Virus record (IMG/VR): IMGVR_UViG_3300028862_000093
Span: 1-27,884 of that record
Reading direction: 5' to 3' (one strand)
Source of the DNA: a virus
DNA: 27,884 nucleotides
The position numbers and the translations under genes were made by a program. Under the pieces are notes generated by a model. That model had not been told where the DNA came from, made no database searches, and saw only the letters and a list, made by a program, of their open reading frames with translations. This document shows, piece by piece, positions 13,901-20,797 of this stretch (positions are counted from its first letter, which is position 1; each line of letters opens with the position of its first letter).

Positions 13901-16468
13901 GGTGTTACCATTAAAGTTTTAGTAAGTAAAGTAAATTTTGCTTCTAAAGGAGATATTACAGCATATCAAGTAGGTGCATTAGATTCTACTACAAATGGTG
14001 TCTTAGCTTTATTAACAGGGACAGGTCCTATTTATAAACCATCTGATACAGAAGTGGGTTTAAGATATGATACAGGACAATTTCAATTATCAGGAGGAAA
14101 TACTTTACAAATAATTCCTTCAGTTCTAATACCACAAAGTGCTTTAGATTTAAAATTAAACGTATCACTAAAAGGTTCTGCAAATGGTTTAGCAGAATTA
14201 GATGCGAGTGGATTTGTAAAGAACACACAGTTACCTAGTTATGTAGATGACGTTTTAGAGTTCTCAACAAAACCTTCTTTTCCTACAATAGGAGAGACTG
14301 GTAAAATTTATGTTGCATTAGATACAAATGTTACTTATAGATGGAGTGGTTCAGTATATGTTGTCATTGGTTCTGACTTAGCTCTTGGAGAAACTTCTGC
14401 TTCAGCTTATCGTGGAGATAGAGGAAAGATTGCTTATGACCATACATTCTTAACAACAAATCCTCATGGTGTTACTAAAGCACAAGTGGGTTTATCTTTA
14501 GTTGACAATACAGCCGATTCAACTAAATCAGTTAGTTATGCTTCAGCAGCAGGTACTGCAACAAATTGGAGTGGTTCGGGTGCATTAGGTTCAGCAGCAT
14601 ACGTTAACACTTCAAGTTTTGCACCTTCAGGTTATGGTGTTGGCGGTTCGCCTGTGGTTACAACTGATGCAGACAATTATAAATTAACTGGAGATTATTA
14701 TTTTGTAACACCTATAGCACATTCACCACAAGCATATTTTCAAGCTCATGTTATGGGTTCAAGCAATGGCGACTTTGCTCAAATAGGAGTAGCTTCGACT
14801 AATGAATTTCATTTTAGATGGGGCACAGGTACATGGCACAAAGTATGGAATGATGGAAATTTAAACCGTTCAGACGTTGCTTTTGCTGCAAGTACAGGGT
14901 CATTTTATAGCAATGTGATAGTAAATAGCAATGCTGCTGATATTGTAGCATTAACACTAAACGCAAATACAAATCACGGAGTCAGACAAAATTTTTATAA
15001 TCAAAATGCTTCTGGTTTATATAATTTTCAGATTGGAAGTAATATAACTGCGAATAATGCTTTTGAAATTTTAGCATCTACAGCATTGGACGGAAGCGGT
15101 TTTAGTAATGTTTTTAAAATTACAAATACAGGTGTAGCAACTTTTGCAAGTAGTATTAATCTTGGAGCATTACAACAAATAATTTGGGGTGGTGGTTACG
15201 GTTCAGGCAAACCATTGATTGAAGGTTCAGCCGCTGGAATGAATGTTTATCCCAAAGGAAATTTAAATGATGGTATATTTAACGTAATTGGTACAATTAG
15301 GGCAACTGTAGCGGCATCTGTTGGGGGGTTCAGGGTTGATGGGGGTAATCCGCCAGATGGTTATGGATTAGAAATATATTATGATGCCGCATCAAAGGAA
15401 ACGAGATTTAATGCTCTTGATAGAGGTATAACCTATACTTGGCATCCAATGGTTTTTAATGCTTCAAATTATGCATTTGGAGGTGTTGCAGTTTTTAATA
15501 ATAGTGTTACTGTGCCTGTTTTACAAATTAATACAGCAGCTGGTGCAAATTCTCAAGATGCAATACTATTAACAAAAGCAAATGGATATGGAACGGCAGC
15601 AATCCAACAGTATTATAGTACATATTTAGATTATGGTCTTGGATTATCAATACAAGGTGAAAATAAATTTACACTTAATCAATTAGGTAATGCAGTTTTT
15701 AATGGTTCAGTTGCAGCAAAAAATTTAGCATCAGTTGGTGATTCAGGTGTTGCAGCAGGTGTTGCAAGTAGCTCAATAAGATTACTAGGTAATGGTTTAG
15801 CACATTCAAATATTGCTTGGCAACCAAATGAAAGAACAATATCTTTTCATACATCAATAGCAGGATTGGGATTAGATGATTATTGGGGTGCTGTTAGTCT
15901 TTATGCAGGTGGCGTTATTACAACTAATTCATCTTTTAAAACGACTTCACCTGTTTCATTAGTCGGTAATTATGATACAAATACAACAGAAGATAAATGT
16001 ATTTGGACAATTGGAACAGGATGGAATACAGTTGCAACAATGTACGGTATTGGCTACGATTACGAAGTTCAATCAGGTTTTGGACATTCAATCTTTTTTA
16101 AAGCTGCTGGTAATAAGCATACTTGGATTAGTTTATCAACTGGTAATATCTATACAACTGGCTCATTTGTTGCAGGCGGTGAAATCACAGCCTATAGCGA
16201 CAGACGTTTAAAATCAAACATTCAACCATTAACTTTAAGAGGTGATTTAAAACCAATGACATATGAAAAAGATGGTAAACAGTCAATTGGTTTTATTGCT
16301 CAGGACGTACAAGAACTTTATCCTGAGTTGGTGAAAGGTGAGGGTGAAGAAATGTTGAGTTTGAATTATGGGCAATTAACAGCAGTTTTATATGCTGAGA
16401 TATTAGAGTTAAAAAATAAGATTAAGAAACAAAATAAAAAACTTAAAAAATTAAAAAATGGAAAATGA
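10958..16468 (+). CDS. Giant tail fibre with collagen-like repeats and S74 chaperone
   Basis: This 1836-residue protein is the likely host-receptor-binding fibre, acting as a trimer outside the virion. The N-terminal part carries SGDIMTGSLKATEF (about 125) typical of fibre shafts. At about 699-731 eleven Gly-X-Y triplets (GAPGNDGAPGKDGTN...) form a collagen-like rod. A widespread fibre linker, LGETSASAYRGDRGK...NPHGVTK...LVDNTADSTK, lies at about 1143-1190. The C-terminus has the Peptidase_S74 intramolecular chaperone: YSDRRLKSNI with catalytic S1747 and K1752, then GFIAQDVQELYPELV and a final coiled coil. The chaperone is expected to cleave itself off before S1747 once the trimer has folded. 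Codon choice changes after about 14,530 (see findings), suggesting an exchanged distal module. The next gene overlaps the end. Confidence 0.9.
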   Translation: MGELITKESLMGAQKVIVGDGTADVILRTLGKVYIQAGARLKLLDDFIKELATVTSSPVAINNLTILPTDEDLLTLVYPGDGQFVFISASQNLYITVSGEYLPIIAKNEATINWDTLNKAFVSKSGDIMTGSLKATEFIVDEKITAHGPIVSDISESPFIVKSTKMVENLNVEQLGGLKRENYAVKAEDEAITGQWDFENQTNFKELTTFKKDLVSADGFASGYSGFGWKLDTKTNTLTVDNLIVRRIMQVYELVVAKIRATNGALWVADADKVMEVTKLTSPEVLTVFGDDRFSNWKHYSYDGQYLCSGYDLDGTRIEFFEGAPIKDVNGNVITPQSGYDSTDDLDLVIALAIPGNPKRYLSSYFTGEFYRIVIENPKMYPFRVNDIVRCQKFTGSSIKTYDALVTNIAPDSHIIIRLSVFNIDGLLYEIEPEVTDGLVRIGNINNQSRQGAIYMTSSEQNSPYMDILTDVNRPDFAHPLLNDNGDVIATPKNLKLRLGNLSGIYDPAFGPRQPSGMGLYGENVFLKGNLVQVTAGEEIRVPVYRGVWDYTKIYWINDQVTFNEVIYTCIGDILTGVPQTQNPEVDSRWESSVSSLMVTLSNPSVVIGLDKDGVLKSGEIGINGKSTLFTVYKGTLDVTSQYSLRLGSYSGVTLDILSNKLYISALSDFTPKSLLVTLTKGGVDVRSLFWSLSYSKDGQAGAPGNDGAPGKDGTNGTNGSPGAKGDVGPSLTYEGEWSSTTHYYNRVTVRTVVKRTIASVITYYITKLSTTGNDIDFGTAQNPETHPALWETFAGQFTSVATGLLLAENAVVNIAANNTLYIGASGAAGISALGWKGDSNGFQSMRTDSGGITPLTILNVDGSFITQKGTIGGWTIDATSISSPGNLIKLNSAGHIDIQSTGYLNIGSNISLKGNSVSNFGGLNIGTDGTLYADKAGTRTFQISPNGDFLFNGNFYLSNQAGGNVTAAFSDLFDVILNPDGVTIKVLVSKVNFASKGDITAYQVGALDSTTNGVLALLTGTGPIYKPSDTEVGLRYDTGQFQLSGGNTLQIIPSVLIPQSALDLKLNVSLKGSANGLAELDASGFVKNTQLPSYVDDVLEFSTKPSFPTIGETGKIYVALDTNVTYRWSGSVYVVIGSDLALGETSASAYRGDRGKIAYDHTFLTTNPHGVTKAQVGLSLVDNTADSTKSVSYASAAGTATNWSGSGALGSAAYVNTSSFAPSGYGVGGSPVVTTDADNYKLTGDYYFVTPIAHSPQAYFQAHVMGSSNGDFAQIGVASTNEFHFRWGTGTWHKVWNDGNLNRSDVAFAASTGSFYSNVIVNSNAADIVALTLNANTNHGVRQNFYNQNASGLYNFQIGSNITANNAFEILASTALDGSGFSNVFKITNTGVATFASSINLGALQQIIWGGGYGSGKPLIEGSAAGMNVYPKGNLNDGIFNVIGTIRATVAASVGGFRVDGGNPPDGYGLEIYYDAASKETRFNALDRGITYTWHPMVFNASNYAFGGVAVFNNSVTVPVLQINTAAGANSQDAILLTKANGYGTAAIQQYYSTYLDYGLGLSIQGENKFTLNQLGNAVFNGSVAAKNLASVGDSGVAAGVASSSIRLLGNGLAHSNIAWQPNERTISFHTSIAGLGLDDYWGAVSLYAGGVITTNSSFKTTSPVSLVGNYDTNTTEDKCIWTIGTGWNTVATMYGIGYDYEVQSGFGHSIFFKAAGNKHTWISLSTGNIYTTGSFVAGGEITAYSDRRLKSNIQPLTLRGDLKPMTYEKDGKQSIGFIAQDVQELYPELVKGEGEEMLSLNYGQLTAVLYAEILELKNKIKKQNKKLKKLKNGK

Positions 16469-16760
16469 AGTAAAAACAGAAATTGTGAAAACAACATTAA
16501 CAGGCACCATTGAAGGTAAGAGTGTTGTGATTAATTATGAGAATGAATTAGGAAAATTACCAACAAATGTAGGTGCTACTTGTAATATTCCAAATACAGA
16601 GAATCCTATGGAAAATACAAACATTAATGTTAGTGTAAATATTATGGGCAATAAAAATATCATTGTTAATGGAGCTCCTGCTCTTGGAAATATTTCTATG
16701 ATATTATCAGGAATAGAATCTACTATACAAGGAATTTTAACTAATCCTCCAGTAGTATAG
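16458..16760 (+). CDS. Small hypothetical protein coupled to the tail fibre gene
   Basis: The protein has 100 residues, is soluble, and alternates probable beta strands with Asn/Thr-rich turns (NTNINVSVNIMGNKNIIVNG). It has no signal peptide or cysteine motif; the single Cys is at about 42. The ATG overlaps the last 11 bases of the fibre gene and a terminator follows at once, so it belongs to the fibre transcript. A fibre-assembly or attachment role is an inference from position only. It ends in TAG, which argues against TAG being recoded as an amino acid here. Confidence 0.7.
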   Translation: MENEVKTEIVKTTLTGTIEGKSVVINYENELGKLPTNVGATCNIPNTENPMENTNINVSVNIMGNKNIIVNGAPALGNISMILSGIESTIQGILTNPPVV

Positions 16761-16769
16761 ATAAATTAA

Positions 16770-16800
16770 AATAAAGGGCACTTATGCGCTCTTTATTTTT
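16770..16800 (+). terminator. Rho-independent terminator after the fibre operon
   Basis: A stem of ten pairs with one G-U joins 16770-16779 to 16788-16797, followed by a T-rich end. It lies ten bases after the stop at 16760 and directly before the promoter at 16811. Confidence 0.75.
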
Positions 16801-16810
16801 AAAATATTTG

Positions 16811-16818
16811 TATCTTTG
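16811..16818 (+). promoter_or_regulatory. Promoter -7 box for the lysin-portal-tailspike unit
   Basis: TATCTTTG matches TAnnTTTG and lies 27 bases before the ATG at 16845. The position expected for the TTTG box falls in the preceding terminator stem and does not match, so the promoter may be weak or helped by a phage factor. Confidence 0.55.
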
Positions 16819-16844
16819 CACATTAATGAATTAATAATTTTAAT

Positions 16845-17285
16845 ATGACACACGCAGACATTAGATTCCTATGGGAAGCCTTGAACGTATTTATTAAATA
16901 CGTCGCAGATAATGATATAAAAAATCACTATCTAAATTATGGATTAAAAAAGAATGGTATAATTCTTGAAAAAGAATTTAAGTTAATACAAGAAAGTACA
17001 TCTCAGAGACTTATTGAATTAGAAAGAAAAGCTATTGAATTAGGTAATGCTAAACTATCTGATTCCACAGAAAGAACTGATAGTACTCCATACCTTTTAG
17101 GATATGTAGAATTAACAGAAGAAGAAAAAGTAGAACATACTGTATTAGCACAGGAATTCAACACATTTTTACAGACTAAAAATGACACAAAATTATATAT
17201 GTTGAAGTTTAGTGTAGAAGAAATGAAGAAATTACCTTTAACTTGGCAAATGAGTAATATTTTAGCCAATTTTGTAGAAGAATAA
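16845..17285 (+). CDS. Hypothetical phage protein upstream of the endolysin
   Basis: The protein has 146 residues, is soluble and mostly helical, and begins MTHADIRFLWEALNVFIKYV. A Lys/Glu-rich helix spans about 40-65, and the C-terminal half is acidic with ELTEEEKVEH and FSVEEMKKLPLTWQM. No family is recognised and no membrane segment is present. It is the first gene behind its own -7 box at 16811-16818 and is followed 27 bases later by the endolysin gene. Confidence 0.72.
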   Translation: MTHADIRFLWEALNVFIKYVADNDIKNHYLNYGLKKNGIILEKEFKLIQESTSQRLIELERKAIELGNAKLSDSTERTDSTPYLLGYVELTEEEKVEHTVLAQEFNTFLQTKNDTKLYMLKFSVEEMKKLPLTWQMSNILANFVEE

Positions 17286-17312
17286 AATTAAACCCCTTAA
17301 TACCAATTGATT

Positions 17313-17843
17313 ATGAAAGAATTTAATGATTATTTTACAGTAATATTAGGTCATGAAGGGGGATTAGTGAATAACCCAAATGATCCAGGAGGTCAAACTA
17401 AATATGGAATCTCTTTATTATTTATAAAGGGACTTACTTTAGCTGATGGAGATATAGATCATGATGGAGATATAGATAGTAATGATATTAAAGCACTTAC
17501 TATAGAAGATTCCAAGGAACTTTATAAAAAGTTCTTTTGGAATCCTTTGCATTTAGAGAAACTTGTAAATGAGGAACTAAAACTAAATTTATTTGATCAC
17601 GGAGTAAATGCAGGGACTAAAACAGCAGTTAAATTACTACAAAGGATCCTATCATTAGATGATGATGGATCTATTGGTAACATGACTATTACTGCTGCCA
17701 ATAATTACACAGGAAATATTATTGAGGAGTATAAGAAAGCACGAGAAAATTATTATTTAGCCATTATAGCTAAAAATCCTAAACTTAGTGTATTCAAAAA
17801 TGGCTGGTTCAATAGAATAAAAACAACAAAATTTAACTCATGA
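17313..17843 (+). CDS. Endolysin, GH108 lysozyme with EF-hand-like loop
   Basis: The protein has 176 residues from the ATG at 17313; a TTG two codons earlier is less likely. GHEGGLVNNPNDPGGQTKYG at 13-32 is the signature of glycoside hydrolase family 108, with E15 as the catalytic acid. These enzymes cut the peptidoglycan sugar backbone. The C-terminal half (GVNAGTKTAVKLLQRILSLD...) fits the peptidoglycan-binding helical domain usual after GH108. Between catalytic residues and the second domain is DIDHDGDIDSND (47-58), a full 12-position EF-hand loop (D1, D3, D5, G6, I8, D9, D12), which suggests calcium binding. There is no signal peptide, so export would need a holin. The stop overlaps the portal start by ATGA. 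Confidence 0.88.
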   Translation: MKEFNDYFTVILGHEGGLVNNPNDPGGQTKYGISLLFIKGLTLADGDIDHDGDIDSNDIKALTIEDSKELYKKFFWNPLHLEKLVNEELKLNLFDHGVNAGTKTAVKLLQRILSLDDDGSIGNMTITAANNYTGNIIEEYKKARENYYLAIIAKNPKLSVFKNGWFNRIKTTKFNS

Positions 17844-20071
17844 ACATTTTCAACTACGATAGTTCCGCTACTTATACTGAAAAAGAAAAACAATCTGAAG
17901 ATTATCTAAAAGGATGTATTGATAAAGCTATTACAGAGTTAGTCTATGATAAAGACTATTTGCGTAAAGCATATAATTATTACAACTGTACTAGAGATAA
18001 AGATCAGTTCCGACATCTAGAAGAAAACTTTGGAATTGGAAGTTCTACAGCAGTAGAATTCATTCCTTTAGTACGTAGACATATTGATGCCCTAATTGGA
18101 GAATTACTTCAATCAAAACTTAGACCAAAAATTACATGTAAGGATTCAGAGACACTTTCTAAAATAGAAAGAGAGGCTCAAAAAGCTATTTACTCAGCAG
18201 AACTTAATAGAATTAAAATTCAACTCTCTGATAATATACAAGCTATATTTGGAGAAGGAAAAGAAGCAGTAGATAAAGCAAATGAAGAGGAACTTTCTAA
18301 ACTAAAAGAAATTACTAAAAGGGATTTTATCTCAGAGTATGAAATAGCTGCTCAGAATATGATAGAATTTTTTTTACAATCAAGAGAAGTAAATCTTTCT
18401 TTAAAAAGAGAAAATCTTTTTAAGGATATTCTTATTGGAGGACAGTGTTATTATAAATCTAAAACTAAAAAAGGATCTCCTGTACCAACAGTAGAAGTAT
18501 TAAATCCTTTTGATGTGTTTCCAGAGTTAAATGTAAACTCCACTTATATTAACAAAAGTAGAAGAATTGTATATGTGAAATACATGTGCAAGGAAGAAAT
18601 TATAAACGAGTTTGGAGATGATATGTCTAAAGATGATTTAGATCTTTTACAAGATGTAAATCTAGATAGTTTCTCACATAATGTTTATTATATACGGGCT
18701 GAATCTGGCGGTATTGTTTCTAATGTAGAGGCTACTATTCCAGGAACTTATCCGTACTACAATGATAGTTATGCTGGAAATAATAGATATCCAGTTTACT
18801 ACGTAGAATGGTTAGAAAATAATAAAGTAAAAGTGGGAGAAAAAACTTTCTTTAGAATGGACCGTTATAAAGGTGCTAGAATTGGAAGTGAAATTTATCT
18901 TAATATGGGAAAAGATGATACTGTATGTAGATCTATAGAAGATCCATATAATTGTACTCTCTCTATTAATGGTGTACAATTAACTACACGTTCTGGTAAA
19001 CCATTTTCCATGGTATTGTCCACTGCTAATCTACAGGATAAATATGATATACTTCATTGGTATCGTGACACTTTAATTGCAAATTCTGGAGTAAAAGGTG
19101 ACTGGATTGATGTGGCTTTAGTTCCTACATTCTTAGGAAATACTCCTGAGGAAAGACTTCTAAAACATGCTGCTTATAAAAAAGCTGGAAAAGCTTTATT
19201 TAATTCTGCCCAAGAAGGTAGAGGTGTTCCTATGAATACTACATTTGCAGGATTTGATGATACTGTTTCAGGACAATCAATCCAGGCAATACAACTTGCT
19301 ATTACACAAACAGAAGATATATGTAGTGCTATTACTGGAGTATTTAGAGAAAAACTAGGAGATATAGAACAACATGATGCTGTAACGAATGTTGCGGTAG
19401 GAATGAGAAATTCTGCAGTAATTACAAAACAATATTTCAACACATTAAATGGAGTAGTAAAAGAGCTTCTCACAGATATGCTAAATCTATCAAAAGCTTC
19501 TTTAAAAAAAGAATTTAAAGGATCACTTATTTTAGGTAATAGATTAACTAGAATCTTTACAGTACTCCCAGAAAACATTTCTTTTACAGATCATGATATA
19601 CATATTGGAGATTCTGAAGAAATTACTAGAGATATTGAGTTGATTAAAAATATGACTATGGAATTAATGAAAGCAGGTCTTGTGGAACCAGAACTTATGT
19701 TCGAGACAATCACAACAGAGAGCTTGACTGAGTTTAAAGAAACCGGCTTAAATTCACTACATAGACAGAAAGAGGCACAAGGAGTTATGGCAAATCTACA
19801 ACAACAAGTTGCTCAATATGAACAACAAATGAAAGAAGCCCAAACTCAAATCCAACAACTTTCCTCTAAAGTACAAGAAAAGGAACAAGCTGAAATTCAA
19901 TTAAAACAAGCAGAACTTAAGATGAAAACTGAACAAGGTGCTGCTAAAATAAAGAATGATAAAGACTTTAATGATCAGACTGTAGGATTAAAAGAAAAAC
20001 AAATACAAGCTGAAGTTCTACAACTTGCAGATAGTAACAAGAAAAATGACGAAATTAAAAATATAGGATGA
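17840..20071 (+). CDS. Portal protein
   Basis: The protein has 743 residues and forms the dodecameric ring at one capsid vertex through which DNA enters and leaves and on which terminase docks. The N-terminal region with FRHLEENFGIGSSTAVEFIP and VRRHIDALIGELLQSKLRPK (about 57-97) is characteristic of crAss-like portals, and the length fits that group (longer than the roughly 500-residue portals of many phages). A wing/stem-type region follows, with a SIQAIQLAITQTEDICSAIT helix near 480-500. The last 90 residues, about 655-740, are a Gln/Glu-rich coiled coil likely to form the barrel inside the head. It is coupled by ATGA overlaps to the endolysin before it and the next gene after. Confidence 0.88.
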   Translation: MNIFNYDSSATYTEKEKQSEDYLKGCIDKAITELVYDKDYLRKAYNYYNCTRDKDQFRHLEENFGIGSSTAVEFIPLVRRHIDALIGELLQSKLRPKITCKDSETLSKIEREAQKAIYSAELNRIKIQLSDNIQAIFGEGKEAVDKANEEELSKLKEITKRDFISEYEIAAQNMIEFFLQSREVNLSLKRENLFKDILIGGQCYYKSKTKKGSPVPTVEVLNPFDVFPELNVNSTYINKSRRIVYVKYMCKEEIINEFGDDMSKDDLDLLQDVNLDSFSHNVYYIRAESGGIVSNVEATIPGTYPYYNDSYAGNNRYPVYYVEWLENNKVKVGEKTFFRMDRYKGARIGSEIYLNMGKDDTVCRSIEDPYNCTLSINGVQLTTRSGKPFSMVLSTANLQDKYDILHWYRDTLIANSGVKGDWIDVALVPTFLGNTPEERLLKHAAYKKAGKALFNSAQEGRGVPMNTTFAGFDDTVSGQSIQAIQLAITQTEDICSAITGVFREKLGDIEQHDAVTNVAVGMRNSAVITKQYFNTLNGVVKELLTDMLNLSKASLKKEFKGSLILGNRLTRIFTVLPENISFTDHDIHIGDSEEITRDIELIKNMTMELMKAGLVEPELMFETITTESLTEFKETGLNSLHRQKEAQGVMANLQQQVAQYEQQMKEAQTQIQQLSSKVQEKEQAEIQLKQAELKMKTEQGAAKIKNDKDFNDQTVGLKEKQIQAEVLQLADSNKKNDEIKNIG

Positions 20072-20637
20072 ACATAACAAATTATAAAACAGGCTTTACT
20101 ATTGCTCCGTCAATACTAACAAATCAAATGGCAGTTACTATTGTAACCTATTTGTCAACAACAAGTAGTACTATATTAGCATCATTTGTTACTAATGATG
20201 AGATCAATTACGATTTTTTAAAAGACGGACTCTATGAGTTCTCCCAAATAATATTTTCTACTATAGTTACTCCTACTGGATATTATATTGCTAATAACAA
20301 AGTGTATTTAAACACAGTACTTGTACCAGATATGGTTACCTTATTAGATAATACAGCTATCACTAAAGACTCTGTAAAAATTGTAGTTATTAATGATATA
20401 GAAACTTGTTATTCTAATTTAATAAAAAAAGTCTTATCTAATAAATTATCTAAGATTTGTGATATTACACATCATGAAGAAGAGATAAAAGATATTCTTC
20501 AAATGGCAATAACAGCCATCAAATATGCCTCAGAATTAGGTCTGATTTATCAAGCACAACGTATCGTTGAATCTATAATAAGTTCATGTGATATATGTGG
20601 TACTACTAATATTGAAAATTGCGGATGTAATGCGTGA
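20068..20637 (+). CDS. Hypothetical protein with C-terminal Cys cluster, next to portal
   Basis: The protein has 189 residues. The N-terminal half (to about 120) is probably beta-rich, with YLSTTSSTILASFVTNDEIN and TPTGYYIANNKVYLN; the C-terminal half is helical. It ends in CDICGTTNIENCGCNA, with C174, C177, C185 and C187 in a CxxC-x7-CxC arrangement that could bind one zinc ion. It is translated with the portal (ATGA overlap at 20068-20071) and its last codons overlap the following short gene by 8 bases. No family is recognised. A structural role as a portal- or spike-associated protein is inferred from position. Confidence 0.75.
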   Translation: MNITNYKTGFTIAPSILTNQMAVTIVTYLSTTSSTILASFVTNDEINYDFLKDGLYEFSQIIFSTIVTPTGYYIANNKVYLNTVLVPDMVTLLDNTAITKDSVKIVVINDIETCYSNLIKKVLSNKLSKICDITHHEEEIKDILQMAITAIKYASELGLIYQAQRIVESIISSCDICGTTNIENCGCNA

Positions 20638-20797
20638 ATTAGAACTTAAATTACTAAATAGTTTTATAAAAATTTTAGAATCTTATGAGGGAGGGAATCC
20701 CCTTCCTTATAAAAATTTAAAACTTTATATGGAATCTTATGAGATGAATATATTAACAGACCAAAAATACTATGAATTCGTATGGGACAATTTATAA
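20630..20797 (+). CDS. Small hypothetical protein between portal region and tailspike
   Basis: The protein has 55 residues from the ATG at 20630 (MRELELKLLNSF...). An earlier in-frame ATG at 20588 is rejected because it would overlap the preceding gene by about 50 bases and add a hydrophobic leader encoded by the other gene's Cys-rich end. It is helical and acidic, with no recognised motif. It overlaps the gene before by 8 bases and the tailspike gene by 16 bases, in keeping with a chain of coupled genes. Confidence 0.6.
   Translation: MRELELKLLNSFIKILESYEGGNPLPYKNLKLYMESYEMNILTDQKYYEFVWDNL

Noticed and set aside
10958-16468. Diversity-generating retroelement target in the tail fibre
   Set aside because: No reverse transcriptase gene or near-identical template repeat is visible in the window.
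17307-17312. TTG start for the endolysin
   Set aside because: An ATG two codons later has the same context and the GH108 signature begins after it.
20588-20629. Earlier start for the small gene before the tailspike
   Set aside because: The extra 14 residues are read from the Cys-rich end of the preceding gene in another frame; the ATG at 20630 gives the usual short overlap.
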